This document shows, piece after piece, positions 35,659 to 43,480 of a DNA stretch of 43,480 bases. Source of the DNA: an uncultured delta proteobacterium. GTDB lineage: Bacteria; Myxococcota_A; Polyangia; Polyangiales; Polyangiaceae. The first letter of the stretch is position 1, and every line of letters starts with the position of its first letter. Position numbers and translations under genes: made by a program. The notes beneath the pieces are model-generated. The model was not told where the DNA came from and made no database searches. It worked only from the letters and a program-made list of their open reading frames with translations. The stretch spans positions 1 through 43,480 of the forward strand of contig CAIVJW010000260.1 in the NCBI GenBank assembly GCA_903906315.1, given 5' to 3'.

Positions 35659-36323
35659 GGTACATCGACAAGGCGACCGAGCCCGCGACGGTCACGGAGA
35701 CACGCTGTGCCGCGACCACGAAGCTCGACACGGCGGCGCACGCTCGCGGCGCGTTCGACCAGCTCGACAAGGCCGCCGTGCGCAAGCGGCTGGCTGCGGA
35801 GCAGGGATTCCTGTGCGGTTTCTGCATGCGTCGCATCGGCCACGAGACGCAGGACGCGCGCGGGGAGCCCACGATGAAGATCGCGCATCGCATGCCGATC
35901 GACGCCGACCATTCGCTCGCATTGACGTGGAAGAACCTGATCGGGTCGTGCGACGGCGGGCAGCGCTCGCAGGGCCGCTGCTGGACGTGCGATGCGGCCC
36001 AGGGTTCGAAGCCGCTCTCCGTCGATCCGACCGAGAAGGGCTCCGTCGGGCGCCTCGCCTACGGGCGCCGGGCGGACGCGTCGGGCTTGTTCGTGACGTC
36101 GGACGACGAGATCCTGAGGACCGACGTGGACCACACGCTGAAGCTCAACTCGGGCGATCTTCCCGCGCTTCGCGATGCGGCCCGCAAGGCCTTCCAGGAA
36201 CACTGCCGACGGGCGCTCGCAACCCGCGGACGGCCCGCGTGGAAGCAGGCCTACCCGGCGTGGCTCACGAGGTACGGCGACGCGCTGCCCGAATTTCTCG
36301 GTGCGATCGAAGCTCTGCTCTGA
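35655..36323 (+). CDS. HNH-type nuclease resembling PtuB / retron-associated HNH
   Basis: This 222-residue protein starts at a GTG overlapping the ATPase stop. The N-terminus VRYIDK, the zinc-like CGFCMRR (Cys54, Cys57), KIAHRMP (His78), LTWKNLIGSCDGG (Asn94, Cys99) and CWTCDAAQGSKPLSVDP (Cys109, Cys112) follow the order of the TIGR02646-type HNH proteins that pair with PtuA-like ATPases. The last conserved HCD-x-x-K/Q-G box reads TCDAAQG, so a histidine usual at that place appears to be replaced by Thr. It is predicted to cut DNA (or tRNA, as known for some retron PtuAB) when released by the ATPase. The gap to drmA is 70 bp. Confidence 0.82.
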   Translation: MRYIDKATEPATVTETRCAATTKLDTAAHARGAFDQLDKAAVRKRLAAEQGFLCGFCMRRIGHETQDARGEPTMKIAHRMPIDADHSLALTWKNLIGSCDGGQRSQGRCWTCDAAQGSKPLSVDPTEKGSVGRLAYGRRADASGLFVTSDDEILRTDVDHTLKLNSGDLPALRDAARKAFQEHCRRALATRGRPAWKQAYPAWLTRYGDALPEFLGAIEALL

Positions 36324-36393
36324 CCGACGGCACGAATCTCGTCGCTTCGAACGCGGAGAACGACCGCTCCCGGGATAGTCTCGCGGCCGCCCC

Positions 36394-39300
36394 ATGAACG
36401 AAGTCGACGTCCGCAAACGCCTCGTCGCCGCCCTCGAAGCCGATCTCGTGGGCCCCTTCGTCCCCGACGATCACCCGCAGGGCGGCCAGGAGGTCCTGCC
36501 GCTCGCGCCGTCGCGCTGGTACCTGACCGGCTTCCTCGCGCCGCAGGGTGGCCGCGTCCCCGACGCCGACGATCGCGACTCGACCGATGACGTGCTCGCC
36601 GCGGGCAGCGAGAGTCAGGCCGAGGACGCCGGCACCGAGGAGCCCGAGCCGAAGCGCACGGTGCGGTTCCCCGCGTCGATGGGCCTCTCCGTCTTCCTGC
36701 CCCCCAGTCTCGATGGGGCCGCGAGCGGCCCCAAACCCCAGGGCGAGGGCGACACGATCGACGTCGACGTCTGGTACGCCGACTACGACAAGATCGAGGT
36801 CGCCCTCGAGCACAGCGACAAGAAGGCGGCGGGGTGGAAGCGCGTGCCGCACGGCCCGGTGCGCGTTCCGGTGCCGCTCGACCCGAAGGCGCTCGCGAAG
36901 AAGGAGGGCCTCCCGGTCCCGGGCACCCGCGGGCTCGTGCTGAAGGGCGAGCTTCGGCGAACGACGATGGATGGGCTCGAGCCAGGCACGCGCGTGCTCA
37001 GCCTGTTCCTGGTCAACGACCGCGCCGAGCTCGACAAAGACCGCGACACGCAGTTCGCCTTCCAGGTGAGGATGGAGCTCGGGTACGCGCGCGGCTTCGT
37101 CTCGCGCCCGAACCGGAGGGGCGAAGGCGGCAACGACGACGACCTCGCCGTCCTGGCGCTGAACTTCCGCGAGCAGCGCGAGTGGGCCGTCGGGCACAAC
37201 GCGAGCGTCGAGCAGCCGGTCGTGAAGGACGGCAAGGTGACGCGCGTGCGCACGACCGCGCTGCCGCGCTACGAGGTGCCGCGCGTCGGACACCGCACCA
37301 TCGCAGACGCCACGATGGGCATGGCGGACCTCGCCAAGCTCGACGGCAAGGGCCTCGCGAACGCGCTCTCGCCGCTCGTCGAGGCCTACGGCGCGTGGAT
37401 CGACGAGCAGCGCCACGTTCCCCTCGAACGCGACGCGCTCGAGGGCACGCGCGACGATCTGATCGCCAAGGCGATGCACGCGAAGAAGCGGGTTGCGGAG
37501 GGGCTCGCTCTGCTCGGTAAGGACGCGCAGGTGCTCCGCGCGTTCCGGCTGATGAACCAGGCGATGCACGTCACCGCGCTGCAGGCCGATCGGACGCGCG
37601 AAGACCCTCGCTACGTTGCCGGCAAGCAGCCCGAGTGGCGGCCGTTCCAGCTCGCCTTCGTCCTGATGAACCTGCCCTCGGTGGTCGACCCGGGCCACGA
37701 GGACCGCAAGGCGGCGGAGCTCATCTACTTCCCCACGGGCGGCGGCAAGACCGAGGCGTACCTCGGCCTCATCGCGTTCGTGTTGCTGATGCGGCGCCTG
37801 CGCGGCCAGGGGACGCCACACGAAGGGCGGGGCGTCGCGGTGCTGCTCCGCTACACGCTGCGCCTGCTCACCCTCGACCAGCTCGGGCGCGCGGCCACGC
37901 TGATGTGCACGCTCGAGGAGCTACGGCGCAAGCTCCCCGCGGAGCTCGGCAACGCGCGCTTCACGATCGGCCTGTGGGTCGGCTCGAGCGCGAGCGCGAA
38001 CCGCCTGAAGGACGTGCACGCGGCGCTCTCCGACTACACGCCGGGGCGGACGGACTCGCCCTTTCCGCTCACGAGCTGCCCGTGGTGCGGCGAGCCGATC
38101 AAGATCCAGAACATCAAGCTCGTAGACCCGGAGGGCAAGCCGACCAAGAAGAACTTCGCGCGCTGCGCGGTCTACTGCGACCAGAGCGGATGCCTCTACA
38201 CGGAGGCGAAGGTGCCCGGGCTCGGGCTGCCGGTGATCTTCGTCGACGAGCAGATCTACCAAGAGGTCCCGAGCTTCATCGTCGCGACGGTCGACAAGTT
38301 CGCGATGATGCCTTGGCGCGGTGACGCGGGCATGCTTTTCGGCCGCGCTACGCACGTCGATGACCAGCGCGCGTACGGCGTCATGCACTCGCCCCCGGTG
38401 GGCGCTCGGCCGCTGCCCGAGGGCCTGCTCCCGCCCGAGCTCATCGTGCAGGACGAGCTGCACCTCATCAGCGGTCCGCTCGGCACGATGGTCGGGCTCT
38501 ACGAGGCGGCCGTCGACTACCTGTGCGAGAGGCCCGTCGGCGGGACGCCGAGGCCGCCCAAGGTCGTTTGCTCCACGGCGACGGTGCGCCGCGCGCGCGA
38601 GCAGATCCAGGCGATCTTCGGCCGGAAGACGAGCCTGTTTCCGCCCCGAGGGGTCACCCACGGCGACGACTTCTTCTCGAAGGTCGAGTGGGACGTCCCG
38701 GGCCGGCTGTACGTCGGCGTTGGCGCGCCGGGTCGCGCGCTCCGCGCGGTGTCGGTGCGCACGTACGCCGTGCTGCTCGCGGCGGCGCAGAAGCACTTCG
38801 ACAAGAAGGGCAACCCGAAGCAGCCGGCCGACCCGTACATGACGCTCGTCGGCTACTTCAACAGCCTGCGCGAGCTCGGCGGCATGCGGCGCCTCGTCGA
38901 GGACGAGGTGCAGAACCGCGTGAAGGAGATCGAGGGCGAGAAGCGGCCTCGCCTCTACCTCGGCCCCCACCCGTGGGCGGGGGATCGGCGCCTCGTGCTG
39001 CCCGCCGAGCTCACGTCCCGCGAGCCGACGGAGCGCGTGAAGCAGACCAAGGCGAGGCTCGCCGCGCGCCGCACGTCGACGGACCCCGAGCCGCTCGACG
39101 TGGTGCTGGCCTCCAACATGATCTCGGTCGGCCTCGACGTGGACCGGCTCGGCCTGATGGTCGTCACCGGCCAGCCGAAGACGACGAGCGAGTACATCCA
39201 GGCGACGAGCCGCGTCGGGCGCGCCTATCCCGGGCTCGTCGTCACGTGCCTGAACGTCGGCCGGCCCCGCGACCGTTCGCACTACGAGCGCTTCGTGGCC

Positions 39301-39813
39301 TACCACGAGAGCTTCTACCGCGAGGTCGAGGCGACGAGCGTGACGCCGTTCAGCGGTCAGGCCCTCGACCGCGGCCTCGTCGGGACCCTGCTGTCGATGG
39401 TTCGGCACGGGATCCCGGGGATGGAAGCGCCAACGGGCGTGATGAAGCTTCACGCCGAGCGCCCGGCGGCCGAGCAGCTCCTCGGGTGGATGGTCCGGCG
39501 CGCGCGGGGCCATCGCTACTCTCATGACGACGAGGCCGAGACGCGGCTGGCGGACCTCGTGCGCGCGCGCGGTCGGAAGTTCCTCGATGCGTGGGAGCGG
39601 GTCGTCGACAAGGCGCGCGACGGGGCGGCGAGCCGCATCTACAGCCCCTTCGAGAAGGCCGGGAGCGAGGGTGGAGCGCTGATGTTCACCGCCAACGACG
39701 ACCCTCCCGACGATCACGACGCCCGGTCCTTCCAGGCGCCGACCTCGATGCGTGACGTCGAGCCGAGCGTGCACGTGTGGCTGCGCTTCAAGGCGCTGGA
39801 CGAGAGGAACTGA
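36394..39813 (+). CDS. drmA: DISARM helicase DrmA
   Basis: This 1139-residue helicase-like protein is a core DISARM subunit that, with DrmB, recognises and unwinds invading DNA. It has Walker A FPTGGGKTE (about 446-454, Lys452), a zinc-like cluster starting SCPWCGEPI (Cys562, Cys565) with RCAVYCDQSGC about 28 residues later, the DELH box (687-690), CSTATVRRA, SNMISVGLDVDRLGLMVVTG (from 907) and TSRVGR ending at 943. Residues about 105-116 are encoded by a copy of a dispersed repeat, within an acidic, probably disordered N-terminal stretch. TAGTCT lies 12 nt before the ATG, so an internal promoter is possible. The stop overlaps drmB by 1 nt (TGATG). Confidence 0.95.
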   Translation: MNEVDVRKRLVAALEADLVGPFVPDDHPQGGQEVLPLAPSRWYLTGFLAPQGGRVPDADDRDSTDDVLAAGSESQAEDAGTEEPEPKRTVRFPASMGLSVFLPPSLDGAASGPKPQGEGDTIDVDVWYADYDKIEVALEHSDKKAAGWKRVPHGPVRVPVPLDPKALAKKEGLPVPGTRGLVLKGELRRTTMDGLEPGTRVLSLFLVNDRAELDKDRDTQFAFQVRMELGYARGFVSRPNRRGEGGNDDDLAVLALNFREQREWAVGHNASVEQPVVKDGKVTRVRTTALPRYEVPRVGHRTIADATMGMADLAKLDGKGLANALSPLVEAYGAWIDEQRHVPLERDALEGTRDDLIAKAMHAKKRVAEGLALLGKDAQVLRAFRLMNQAMHVTALQADRTREDPRYVAGKQPEWRPFQLAFVLMNLPSVVDPGHEDRKAAELIYFPTGGGKTEAYLGLIAFVLLMRRLRGQGTPHEGRGVAVLLRYTLRLLTLDQLGRAATLMCTLEELRRKLPAELGNARFTIGLWVGSSASANRLKDVHAALSDYTPGRTDSPFPLTSCPWCGEPIKIQNIKLVDPEGKPTKKNFARCAVYCDQSGCLYTEAKVPGLGLPVIFVDEQIYQEVPSFIVATVDKFAMMPWRGDAGMLFGRATHVDDQRAYGVMHSPPVGARPLPEGLLPPELIVQDELHLISGPLGTMVGLYEAAVDYLCERPVGGTPRPPKVVCSTATVRRAREQIQAIFGRKTSLFPPRGVTHGDDFFSKVEWDVPGRLYVGVGAPGRALRAVSVRTYAVLLAAAQKHFDKKGNPKQPADPYMTLVGYFNSLRELGGMRRLVEDEVQNRVKEIEGEKRPRLYLGPHPWAGDRRLVLPAELTSREPTERVKQTKARLAARRTSTDPEPLDVVLASNMISVGLDVDRLGLMVVTGQPKTTSEYIQATSRVGRAYPGLVVTCLNVGRPRDRSHYERFVAYHESFYREVEATSVTPFSGQALDRGLVGTLLSMVRHGIPGMEAPTGVMKLHAERPAAEQLLGWMVRRARGHRYSHDDEAETRLADLVRARGRKFLDAWERVVDKARDGAASRIYSPFEKAGSEGGALMFTANDDPPDDHDARSFQAPTSMRDVEPSVHVWLRFKALDERN
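36706..36739 (+). repeat. Dispersed repeat, copy B, inside drmA
   Basis: This 34-bp sequence differs at one base from the copy at 12832-12865 and includes the same palindrome GGGGCCGC-GAG-CGGCCCC. It is in frame, encoding PSLDGAASGPKP in a variable linker of DrmA. Confidence 0.85.
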
Positions 39814-41705
39814 TGAGCGCGCCGCGCAAGAAGAAGGACGCCCGCAAGGTCTCGCGCCCTGAAGGCCAGCTCCGGCAGAGCCAGCTCGTCACGACGTTCG
39901 GGCCCGGCGCCATGGTCGATCTCGTCGACCGCGCCGTCGTGATCGGGGGGCTCGAGCACTGGGGCTTCAGCCGCGAGAAGGGGTACGTCGCGCTCGACGA
40001 CGCGCGCCTGCGTCGCTCGCTGGTGCCGCGGTTGAAGGCGCTCGACGCGGACCTCGACCTGGCGCGCGAGGGGTACTTCCGGATGCCGCCGGAGAGCGAC
40101 GCCCGCGATCCATTTCCGAGCGTCGGCGTCCGCGCGCTCGAGTTCCCGCGCTGGTTCGTCTGCCAGAAGTGCCGGAGGCTCGCGCGTGCCGCCGACGGGG
40201 GCTTCGAGAACAAGTCCGGTCGCTACCGCCACGAGTGCTCGAAAAACCAGTGGTCGAGCGCGGTCCCCGTGCGCTTCGTCGCCGCCTGCAAGCGCGGGCA
40301 TCTCTCGGACTTCCCCTGGATCGCGTTCGCGCACATGGATCACGAGGGCGGCCCGTGCGACCGCGTCGAGCTCTACCTCGAAGAGCGGTCGCTCGGCGAC
40401 GTCGCGCAGATCATCGTGCGCTGCGACAACTGCAAGTCGAGCCTGCCGATGAGCCGCGCCTCGGTGCTGCCGTACAAGTGCGGCGGCGATCGCCCATGGC
40501 TCGGCGGCCGCGCCGTGAACGAGAAGTGCGACCAGCAGGCCACGCTGCTCGTCCGCACCGCCTCGAACGCCTACTTCTCCCAGGTGGTCAGCGCGCTCCG
40601 CCTGCCCGACCCCGACCCGGATCCGCTTCGGCTGCGGCTGCGCCCGAAGGACGTGTGGAAGGCCGTGCAGAAAGTCACGACCGCCGAGCAGCTGGCCGTG
40701 TTCACGGGCCTGATGGAGCACGTCGCCGCCGCGGTGGAGGGGTTCAGTGCCGAGCAGGTCCTTGCGGCGATCCGCGCCGAGAACGCCGCCGGGAGCAGTG
40801 TCTCCGAGCGGCCGCTGCGAAGCGCCGAGTACGAGCGACTCGTCAACGCCCCGAACGAGCTGCCAGGCGTGGTGCCCGATGCCGGCGCGCAGTTCGCGGC
40901 CTACCGCATCCCGCCGCACAAGGTCGACCTGCCGCCGGGGGTGAAGGGGCTCGTGGTCGTCCCCGAGCTGCGCGAGGTGCGCGTGCAGGTGAGCTTCAGC
41001 CGGTTCGACTCGGTCGGCGCGAACCTGCAGGGCGAGTACGACTTCGAGGGGAGGCAGGTGAAGCCCGCGGTGCTGACGTTGCCGACCGGCAACGAGAAGT
41101 GGCTCCCCGCCGCCGAGGTGCGCGGCGAGGGCGTCTTCCTCGAGCTCGACGAGGAGGCGCTGCAGGCGTGGGAGCAGCGCGACGCCGTGAAGCTGCGGGC
41201 CGAGCAGCTCCTGCGCGCCTTCGACTCGGGCGACAAGAAGGGCGAGTTCCCGGGCGTGCGCTTCTTCCTCCTGCACTCGCTGTCGCACCTCCTGCTCACG
41301 GCGATCAGCCTGGAGTGCGGCTACGCGGCGAGCGCGATCCGCGAGCGCATCTACTGCGGTCGCGCGGAAGAGAACGGGCCGAACATGGCCGCCGTGATGC
41401 TGCTGACCGGCACGACCGGCAGCGAAGGGACGCTCGGCGGCCTCGTCGAAGAGGGGCGGCGCATCCGCTACCACCTCGGTGAGGCCTGGGACCTCGGGCG
41501 CCTCTGCTCGAACGATCCGGTGTGCGCCGCGCACGACCCGAGCACCGACACGAGCGACCGCCGGACCGAAGGCGCCGCGTGCCACGGCTGCCTCTACATC
41601 GCCGAGGTCTCGTGCGAGCGGTTCAACCGCCTGCTCGATCGCGCGCTGGTCGTGCCGACGATCGGCAATGACCCCGAGCTCGCCTTCTTCCGGGAACGCC
41701 CGTGA
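39813..41705 (+). CDS. drmB: DISARM protein DrmB (DUF1998)
   Basis: This 630-residue partner of DrmA carries the DUF1998 domain. Early motifs are QLVTTFGPGAMVDL (residues about 21-34) and a Cys-rich region with CQKC (117-120) and a later CDNC, probably binding zinc. The DUF1998 core is LHSLSHLLLTAISLECGYAA (from 487), followed by TGTTGSEGTLGGL and a C-terminal ACHGCLYI. The ATG shares a base with the drmA stop, and its own stop overlaps the drmC GTG. DrmA and DrmB are known to form a complex, and the coupling here fits equal expression. Confidence 0.95.
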   Translation: MSAPRKKKDARKVSRPEGQLRQSQLVTTFGPGAMVDLVDRAVVIGGLEHWGFSREKGYVALDDARLRRSLVPRLKALDADLDLAREGYFRMPPESDARDPFPSVGVRALEFPRWFVCQKCRRLARAADGGFENKSGRYRHECSKNQWSSAVPVRFVAACKRGHLSDFPWIAFAHMDHEGGPCDRVELYLEERSLGDVAQIIVRCDNCKSSLPMSRASVLPYKCGGDRPWLGGRAVNEKCDQQATLLVRTASNAYFSQVVSALRLPDPDPDPLRLRLRPKDVWKAVQKVTTAEQLAVFTGLMEHVAAAVEGFSAEQVLAAIRAENAAGSSVSERPLRSAEYERLVNAPNELPGVVPDAGAQFAAYRIPPHKVDLPPGVKGLVVVPELREVRVQVSFSRFDSVGANLQGEYDFEGRQVKPAVLTLPTGNEKWLPAAEVRGEGVFLELDEEALQAWEQRDAVKLRAEQLLRAFDSGDKKGEFPGVRFFLLHSLSHLLLTAISLECGYAASAIRERIYCGRAEENGPNMAAVMLLTGTTGSEGTLGGLVEEGRRIRYHLGEAWDLGRLCSNDPVCAAHDPSTDTSDRRTEGAACHGCLYIAEVSCERFNRLLDRALVVPTIGNDPELAFFRERP

Positions 41706-42475
41706 CGTCGAACCGCGCGAGCCTGAAGAACGTGAGCACGACCGTGCTTGTCGAGCTGCGGGCTGCCCTCGCGTCGGGGCAGCTGCGGACGCCGACGGAT
41801 CGCGCCGCGCTCGTCGGCTTCGGCGTGCGCCACCAGCTCGAGGCTGTCGAGCTCGCCCTCGCCGGCCACAAGACGGCGGCGTGTCTCGCGATCCTCGACG
41901 TTGCGCTGGCTGAGCGTGAGGACCGGAAGCCGACGCCGGAGCTCGTGTGGACCGGCCCGGAGGCGCCGGCGGGCACGGCGCGCGACACCGCGATCGTTCT
42001 GCGGTCGCTCTTCGAGGGCGCCCGCGAGAGCGTGCTCCTCGCCGGCTACAGCTTCGATCACGCGCACGACGTGCTCGCGCCGCTCCACGGCGCGATGAAG
42101 GACCACGGGGTTGCGGCGCGGTTCTTCGTCGATGTACCGCAGGTCGAGCGTGGCGCGCCCACCGAGGGCCACGTCGCCCACCACCTCGGGAAGTTCGTGA
42201 CCGAGAGCTGGCCCTTCGGCGATCAGCGCCCGCGCCTCTACTACGACCGGCGCGCGCTCGTGCCCGGCCCGCCGTGGTGCAGCCTGCACGCGAAGTGCGT
42301 CGTCGTCGACGGCGCGAAGGCGTTCGTCTCGAGCGCCAACTTCACGCAGCGGGGCCAGGAGCGAAACATCGAGGTCGGCGTCCTTATCGAGGACGCGAGC
42401 TTCGCCAGCTACCTCGCCGGCCAGTGGTTGGGGCTGATCGACGCGGGGATCGTGGGGGAGTTCGTTCCGGGGTAG
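41702..42475 (+). CDS. drmC: DISARM phospholipase-D-like protein DrmC
   Basis: This 257-residue protein has an N-terminal helical part (1-95) and a PLD-type domain with one HxKx4D motif, LHAKCVVVD (His196, Lys198, Asp203), followed by SSANFTQRGQERNIEVGV. PLD-family nucleases with a single motif act as dimers. In DISARM DrmC is reported to be dispensable for some phages. The GTG start overlaps the drmB stop by 4 nt (GTGA). It is the last drm gene; the next 180 bp have no convincing gene. Confidence 0.93.
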   Translation: MTSNRASLKNVSTTVLVELRAALASGQLRTPTDRAALVGFGVRHQLEAVELALAGHKTAACLAILDVALAEREDRKPTPELVWTGPEAPAGTARDTAIVLRSLFEGARESVLLAGYSFDHAHDVLAPLHGAMKDHGVAARFFVDVPQVERGAPTEGHVAHHLGKFVTESWPFGDQRPRLYYDRRALVPGPPWCSLHAKCVVVDGAKAFVSSANFTQRGQERNIEVGVLIEDASFASYLAGQWLGLIDAGIVGEFVPG

Positions 42476-42661
42476 GACAGTCGCGTCTGTCGGCACAGCT
42501 TGAACCTCGCCGAGGCGACGGCACGCGGCGGACCGCTCGTGTCTGGTCGCCTCGCCGCGAAGAGTCCGGGATCTGGACCGTTCGCGCGCTCGGCTCCGCG
42601 GACGCAAATCGGGCGGATTCCAGGGGATAAGAACGATGAGCCGGTCGCTCCGGCCTTCACC

Positions 42662-42754
42662 ATGGCCTTTCCCCCCTGCCGCACATCCCGCGTCCTCGAG
42701 ACGGTCGGCATCGTCCTCGTGACGGTCGCCCGTCTCTTCGGCATCTGGGTGTAG
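42662..42754 (+). CDS. Possible 30-residue hydrophobic peptide
   Basis: The frame starting at this ATG encodes MAFPPCRTSRVLETVGIVLV followed by TVARLFGIWV, a potential single membrane helix. No ribosome binding site is clear. A terminator hairpin follows 10 nt after the stop, which supports a transcript ending here. The frame is open upstream to 42500, so the start is uncertain. Confidence 0.3.
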   Translation: MAFPPCRTSRVLETVGIVLVTVARLFGIWV

Positions 42755-42763
42755 TGCCCCGCC

Positions 42764-42798
42764 GACCGAAGGCCCCGACGGGCGCTCGGTCTTCTTTC
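42764..42798 (+). terminator. Intrinsic terminator
   Basis: GACCGA (42764-42769) and TCGGTC (42786-42791) form a 6-bp stem, followed by the T-rich tail TTCTTTC. A longer GC-rich pairing inside the loop is possible. Confidence 0.6.
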
Positions 42799-42850
42799 AC
42801 CTCGCGTCGCCCTTCGCGGCGAGACGCAATCGCTCGTCTCGGAGATCCAC

Positions 42851-43006
42851 ATGAACGACCAGAACCAGAACAACCAGGCCCCCGGCGAGAGCGCCTCATT
42901 CTTCTCCCGCGTGCTCGACAACGACTCCGCCAAGAAGGGCGCCGCCGCGGCCCTCGCGGGCGTCGTCGTGGCCATCGTGCAGGAGGCGCTTTGGCCGAAG
43001 ACGTGA
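42851..43006 (+). CDS. 51-residue protein with one membrane helix
   Basis: The product starts MNDQNQNNQAPGESASFFSR, is Gln/Asn-rich at first, then KKGAAAALAGVVVAIVQEAL forms a single hydrophobic helix, with a short WPKT end. GGAGA precedes the ATG with 6-nt spacing. It overlaps the next gene by 4 or 16 nt, depending on that gene's start. The layout (tiny soluble N-terminus, one helix) would fit a small membrane or holin-like or regulatory peptide. No family is recognised. Confidence 0.65.
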   Translation: MNDQNQNNQAPGESASFFSRVLDNDSAKKGAAAALAGVVVAIVQEALWPKT

Positions 43007-43338
43007 GCGAGCTGTTCGGGGATGCGCTCCTCGACGTCGCACGGGACGTCTACGGGCGCGTCGGCCCGCGAGCCCGCAAGGCCATCGACTGGGTGCGGGA
43101 GGCGGCTGAGCCGCCCCCTGGCATCGAGCTGAAGGCCCCCGATGGCGCGACCTACACGGGCTTCGCCGTCCTCGATCACTCGCGCGTCGTGGTGCTCCTC
43201 GCGGTGCGCCAGGAGGCCGAGCGCACGAGCGTGCGCCCGCCGGTCATCACGCCCCCTCCGTCGCCCGTCTACCACCGCCCGCTCTTCGACCCCGATGACG
43301 GACGGTGGGACCGCGACGGCGATCCGTTTCGACGCTGA
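42991..43338 (+). CDS. Hypothetical protein coupled to small membrane protein
   Basis: This 115-residue product contains ELFGDALLDVARDVYGRVGP, then KAIDWVREAAEPPPGIELKA and GFAVLDHSRVVVLLAVRQEA, and ends in a Pro-rich tail with DPDDGRWDRDGDPFRR. Two starts compete: the TTG at 42991 lies 4 nt after AGGAGG, while the GTG at 43003 gives a 4-nt GTGA overlap with the upstream gene. I list the TTG but the GTG is nearly as good. It is predicted soluble and probably works with the 51-residue membrane protein. No family is recognised. Confidence 0.6.
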   Translation: MAEDVSELFGDALLDVARDVYGRVGPRARKAIDWVREAAEPPPGIELKAPDGATYTGFAVLDHSRVVVLLAVRQEAERTSVRPPVITPPPSPVYHRPLFDPDDGRWDRDGDPFRR

Positions 43339-43351
43339 ACCCGCCACCACC

Positions 43352-43400
43352 GAAGGGCGCCTGCCGGCACGGCCTCACCGTGCACCGGGCGCCCTTCTTC
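43352..43400 (+). terminator. Hairpin after the small-gene pair
   Basis: GAAGGGCGCC (43352-43361) and GGCGCCCTTC (43388-43397) form a perfect 10-bp stem with a 26-nt loop, followed by TTCC. It separates the small-gene pair from the next gene. Confidence 0.6.
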
Positions 43401-43431
43401 CATCCACGACAACAACAAGGAGACCGTCATC

Positions 43432-43480
43432 ATGCGCGTCAACGGCCGCGTCCTGCGCCCCTCCACGTTGGCGGAGCGCC
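43432..43480 (+). CDS. Start of a gene running off the window
   Basis: An ATG at 43432 follows AAGGAG (43417-43422) with 9-nt spacing and opens a frame beginning MRVNGRVLRPSTLAER. Only about 16 residues are inside the window, so no function can be given. Confidence 0.55.
   Translation, partial: MRVNGRVLRPSTLAER

Noticed and set aside
34393-36323. Complete retron
   Set aside because: No reverse transcriptase or msr/msd RNA is present in the gap before the ATPase or elsewhere in the window; only the effector-type pair is seen.

Overview
The window looks like a chromosome segment of a very GC-rich deltaproteobacterial-type organism, most likely a myxobacterium (Myxococcota, Polyangia-like). 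Supporting signs are strong G/C bias at third codon positions, many small lipoproteins with Gly/Ala/Pro-rich or Cys-rich linkers, an OmpA lipoprotein, HrcA/CIRCE-controlled groESL, and a selenocysteine tRNA/SelB pair. The taxonomic call is an inference from style and gene content.

Layout. (1) 1-8.3 kb: housekeeping and envelope genes. They include a beta-propeller-like lipoprotein, a GNAT-like protein, an OmpA lipoprotein with two DM9-like repeats coupled to a small lipoprotein, a Pro-rich lipoprotein, an MscS channel with a cyclic-nucleotide-binding domain, and a coupled pair of unknown genes. (2) 8.5-10.8 kb: groES-groEL with a clear sigma-70 promoter, a CIRCE operator and a terminator-like hairpin. 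(3) 10.8-17.1 kb: lipoproteins, a class I CoA-transferase followed by a three-copy 70-bp tandem repeat, a SAM methyltransferase, a CXXCH protein, a possible caspase-like-fold protein and a small winged-helix protein. (4) 17.2-19.1 kb: tRNA-Pro(GGG) with a strong terminator, followed by a gene graveyard holding remnants of a tyrosine integrase, a histidine acid phosphatase, prmC/hemK and an IS91-like transposase. (5) 19.2-23.7 kb: a DUF1456 protein, a short lipoprotein, the C4-dicarboxylate transporter dctA, and selB divergent from tRNA-Sec. (6) 23.7-25.4 kb: poorly coding sequence with short or broken ORFs. (7) 25.4-26.1 kb: a lipoprotein with a thioredoxin domain. (8) 26.3-42.5 kb: a complete class 1 DISARM anti-phage operon (drmD, drmMI, drmA, drmB, drmC), with an ATPase/HNH-nuclease pair resembling Septu PtuA/PtuB or the retron-associated pair inserted between drmMI and drmA. 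(9) 42.6-43.5 kb: very small genes separated by hairpin terminators, the last running off the window.

How the genes work together. In DISARM, DrmMI methylates host DNA while DrmA, DrmB, DrmC and the SNF2-like DrmD restrict incoming phage DNA. Here the junctions drmD-drmMI, ATPase-HNH, drmA-drmB and drmB-drmC all overlap by 1-4 nt, so translation is probably coupled. The ATPase/HNH pair sits in the same orientation, with a 198-bp gap before it and a 70-bp gap after it, and may be a second defence module nested in the first. The methylase also carries an in-frame hairpin-repeat insertion and a compositionally different stretch over the probable target-recognition region. drmA carries a piece of a repeat that also occurs 24 kb away at 12.8 kb.

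A window-wide feature is a TANNNT hexamer placed 6-12 nt before about a dozen start codons that mostly lack a Shine-Dalgarno sequence. This suggests that leaderless or near-leaderless transcripts are common in this organism.
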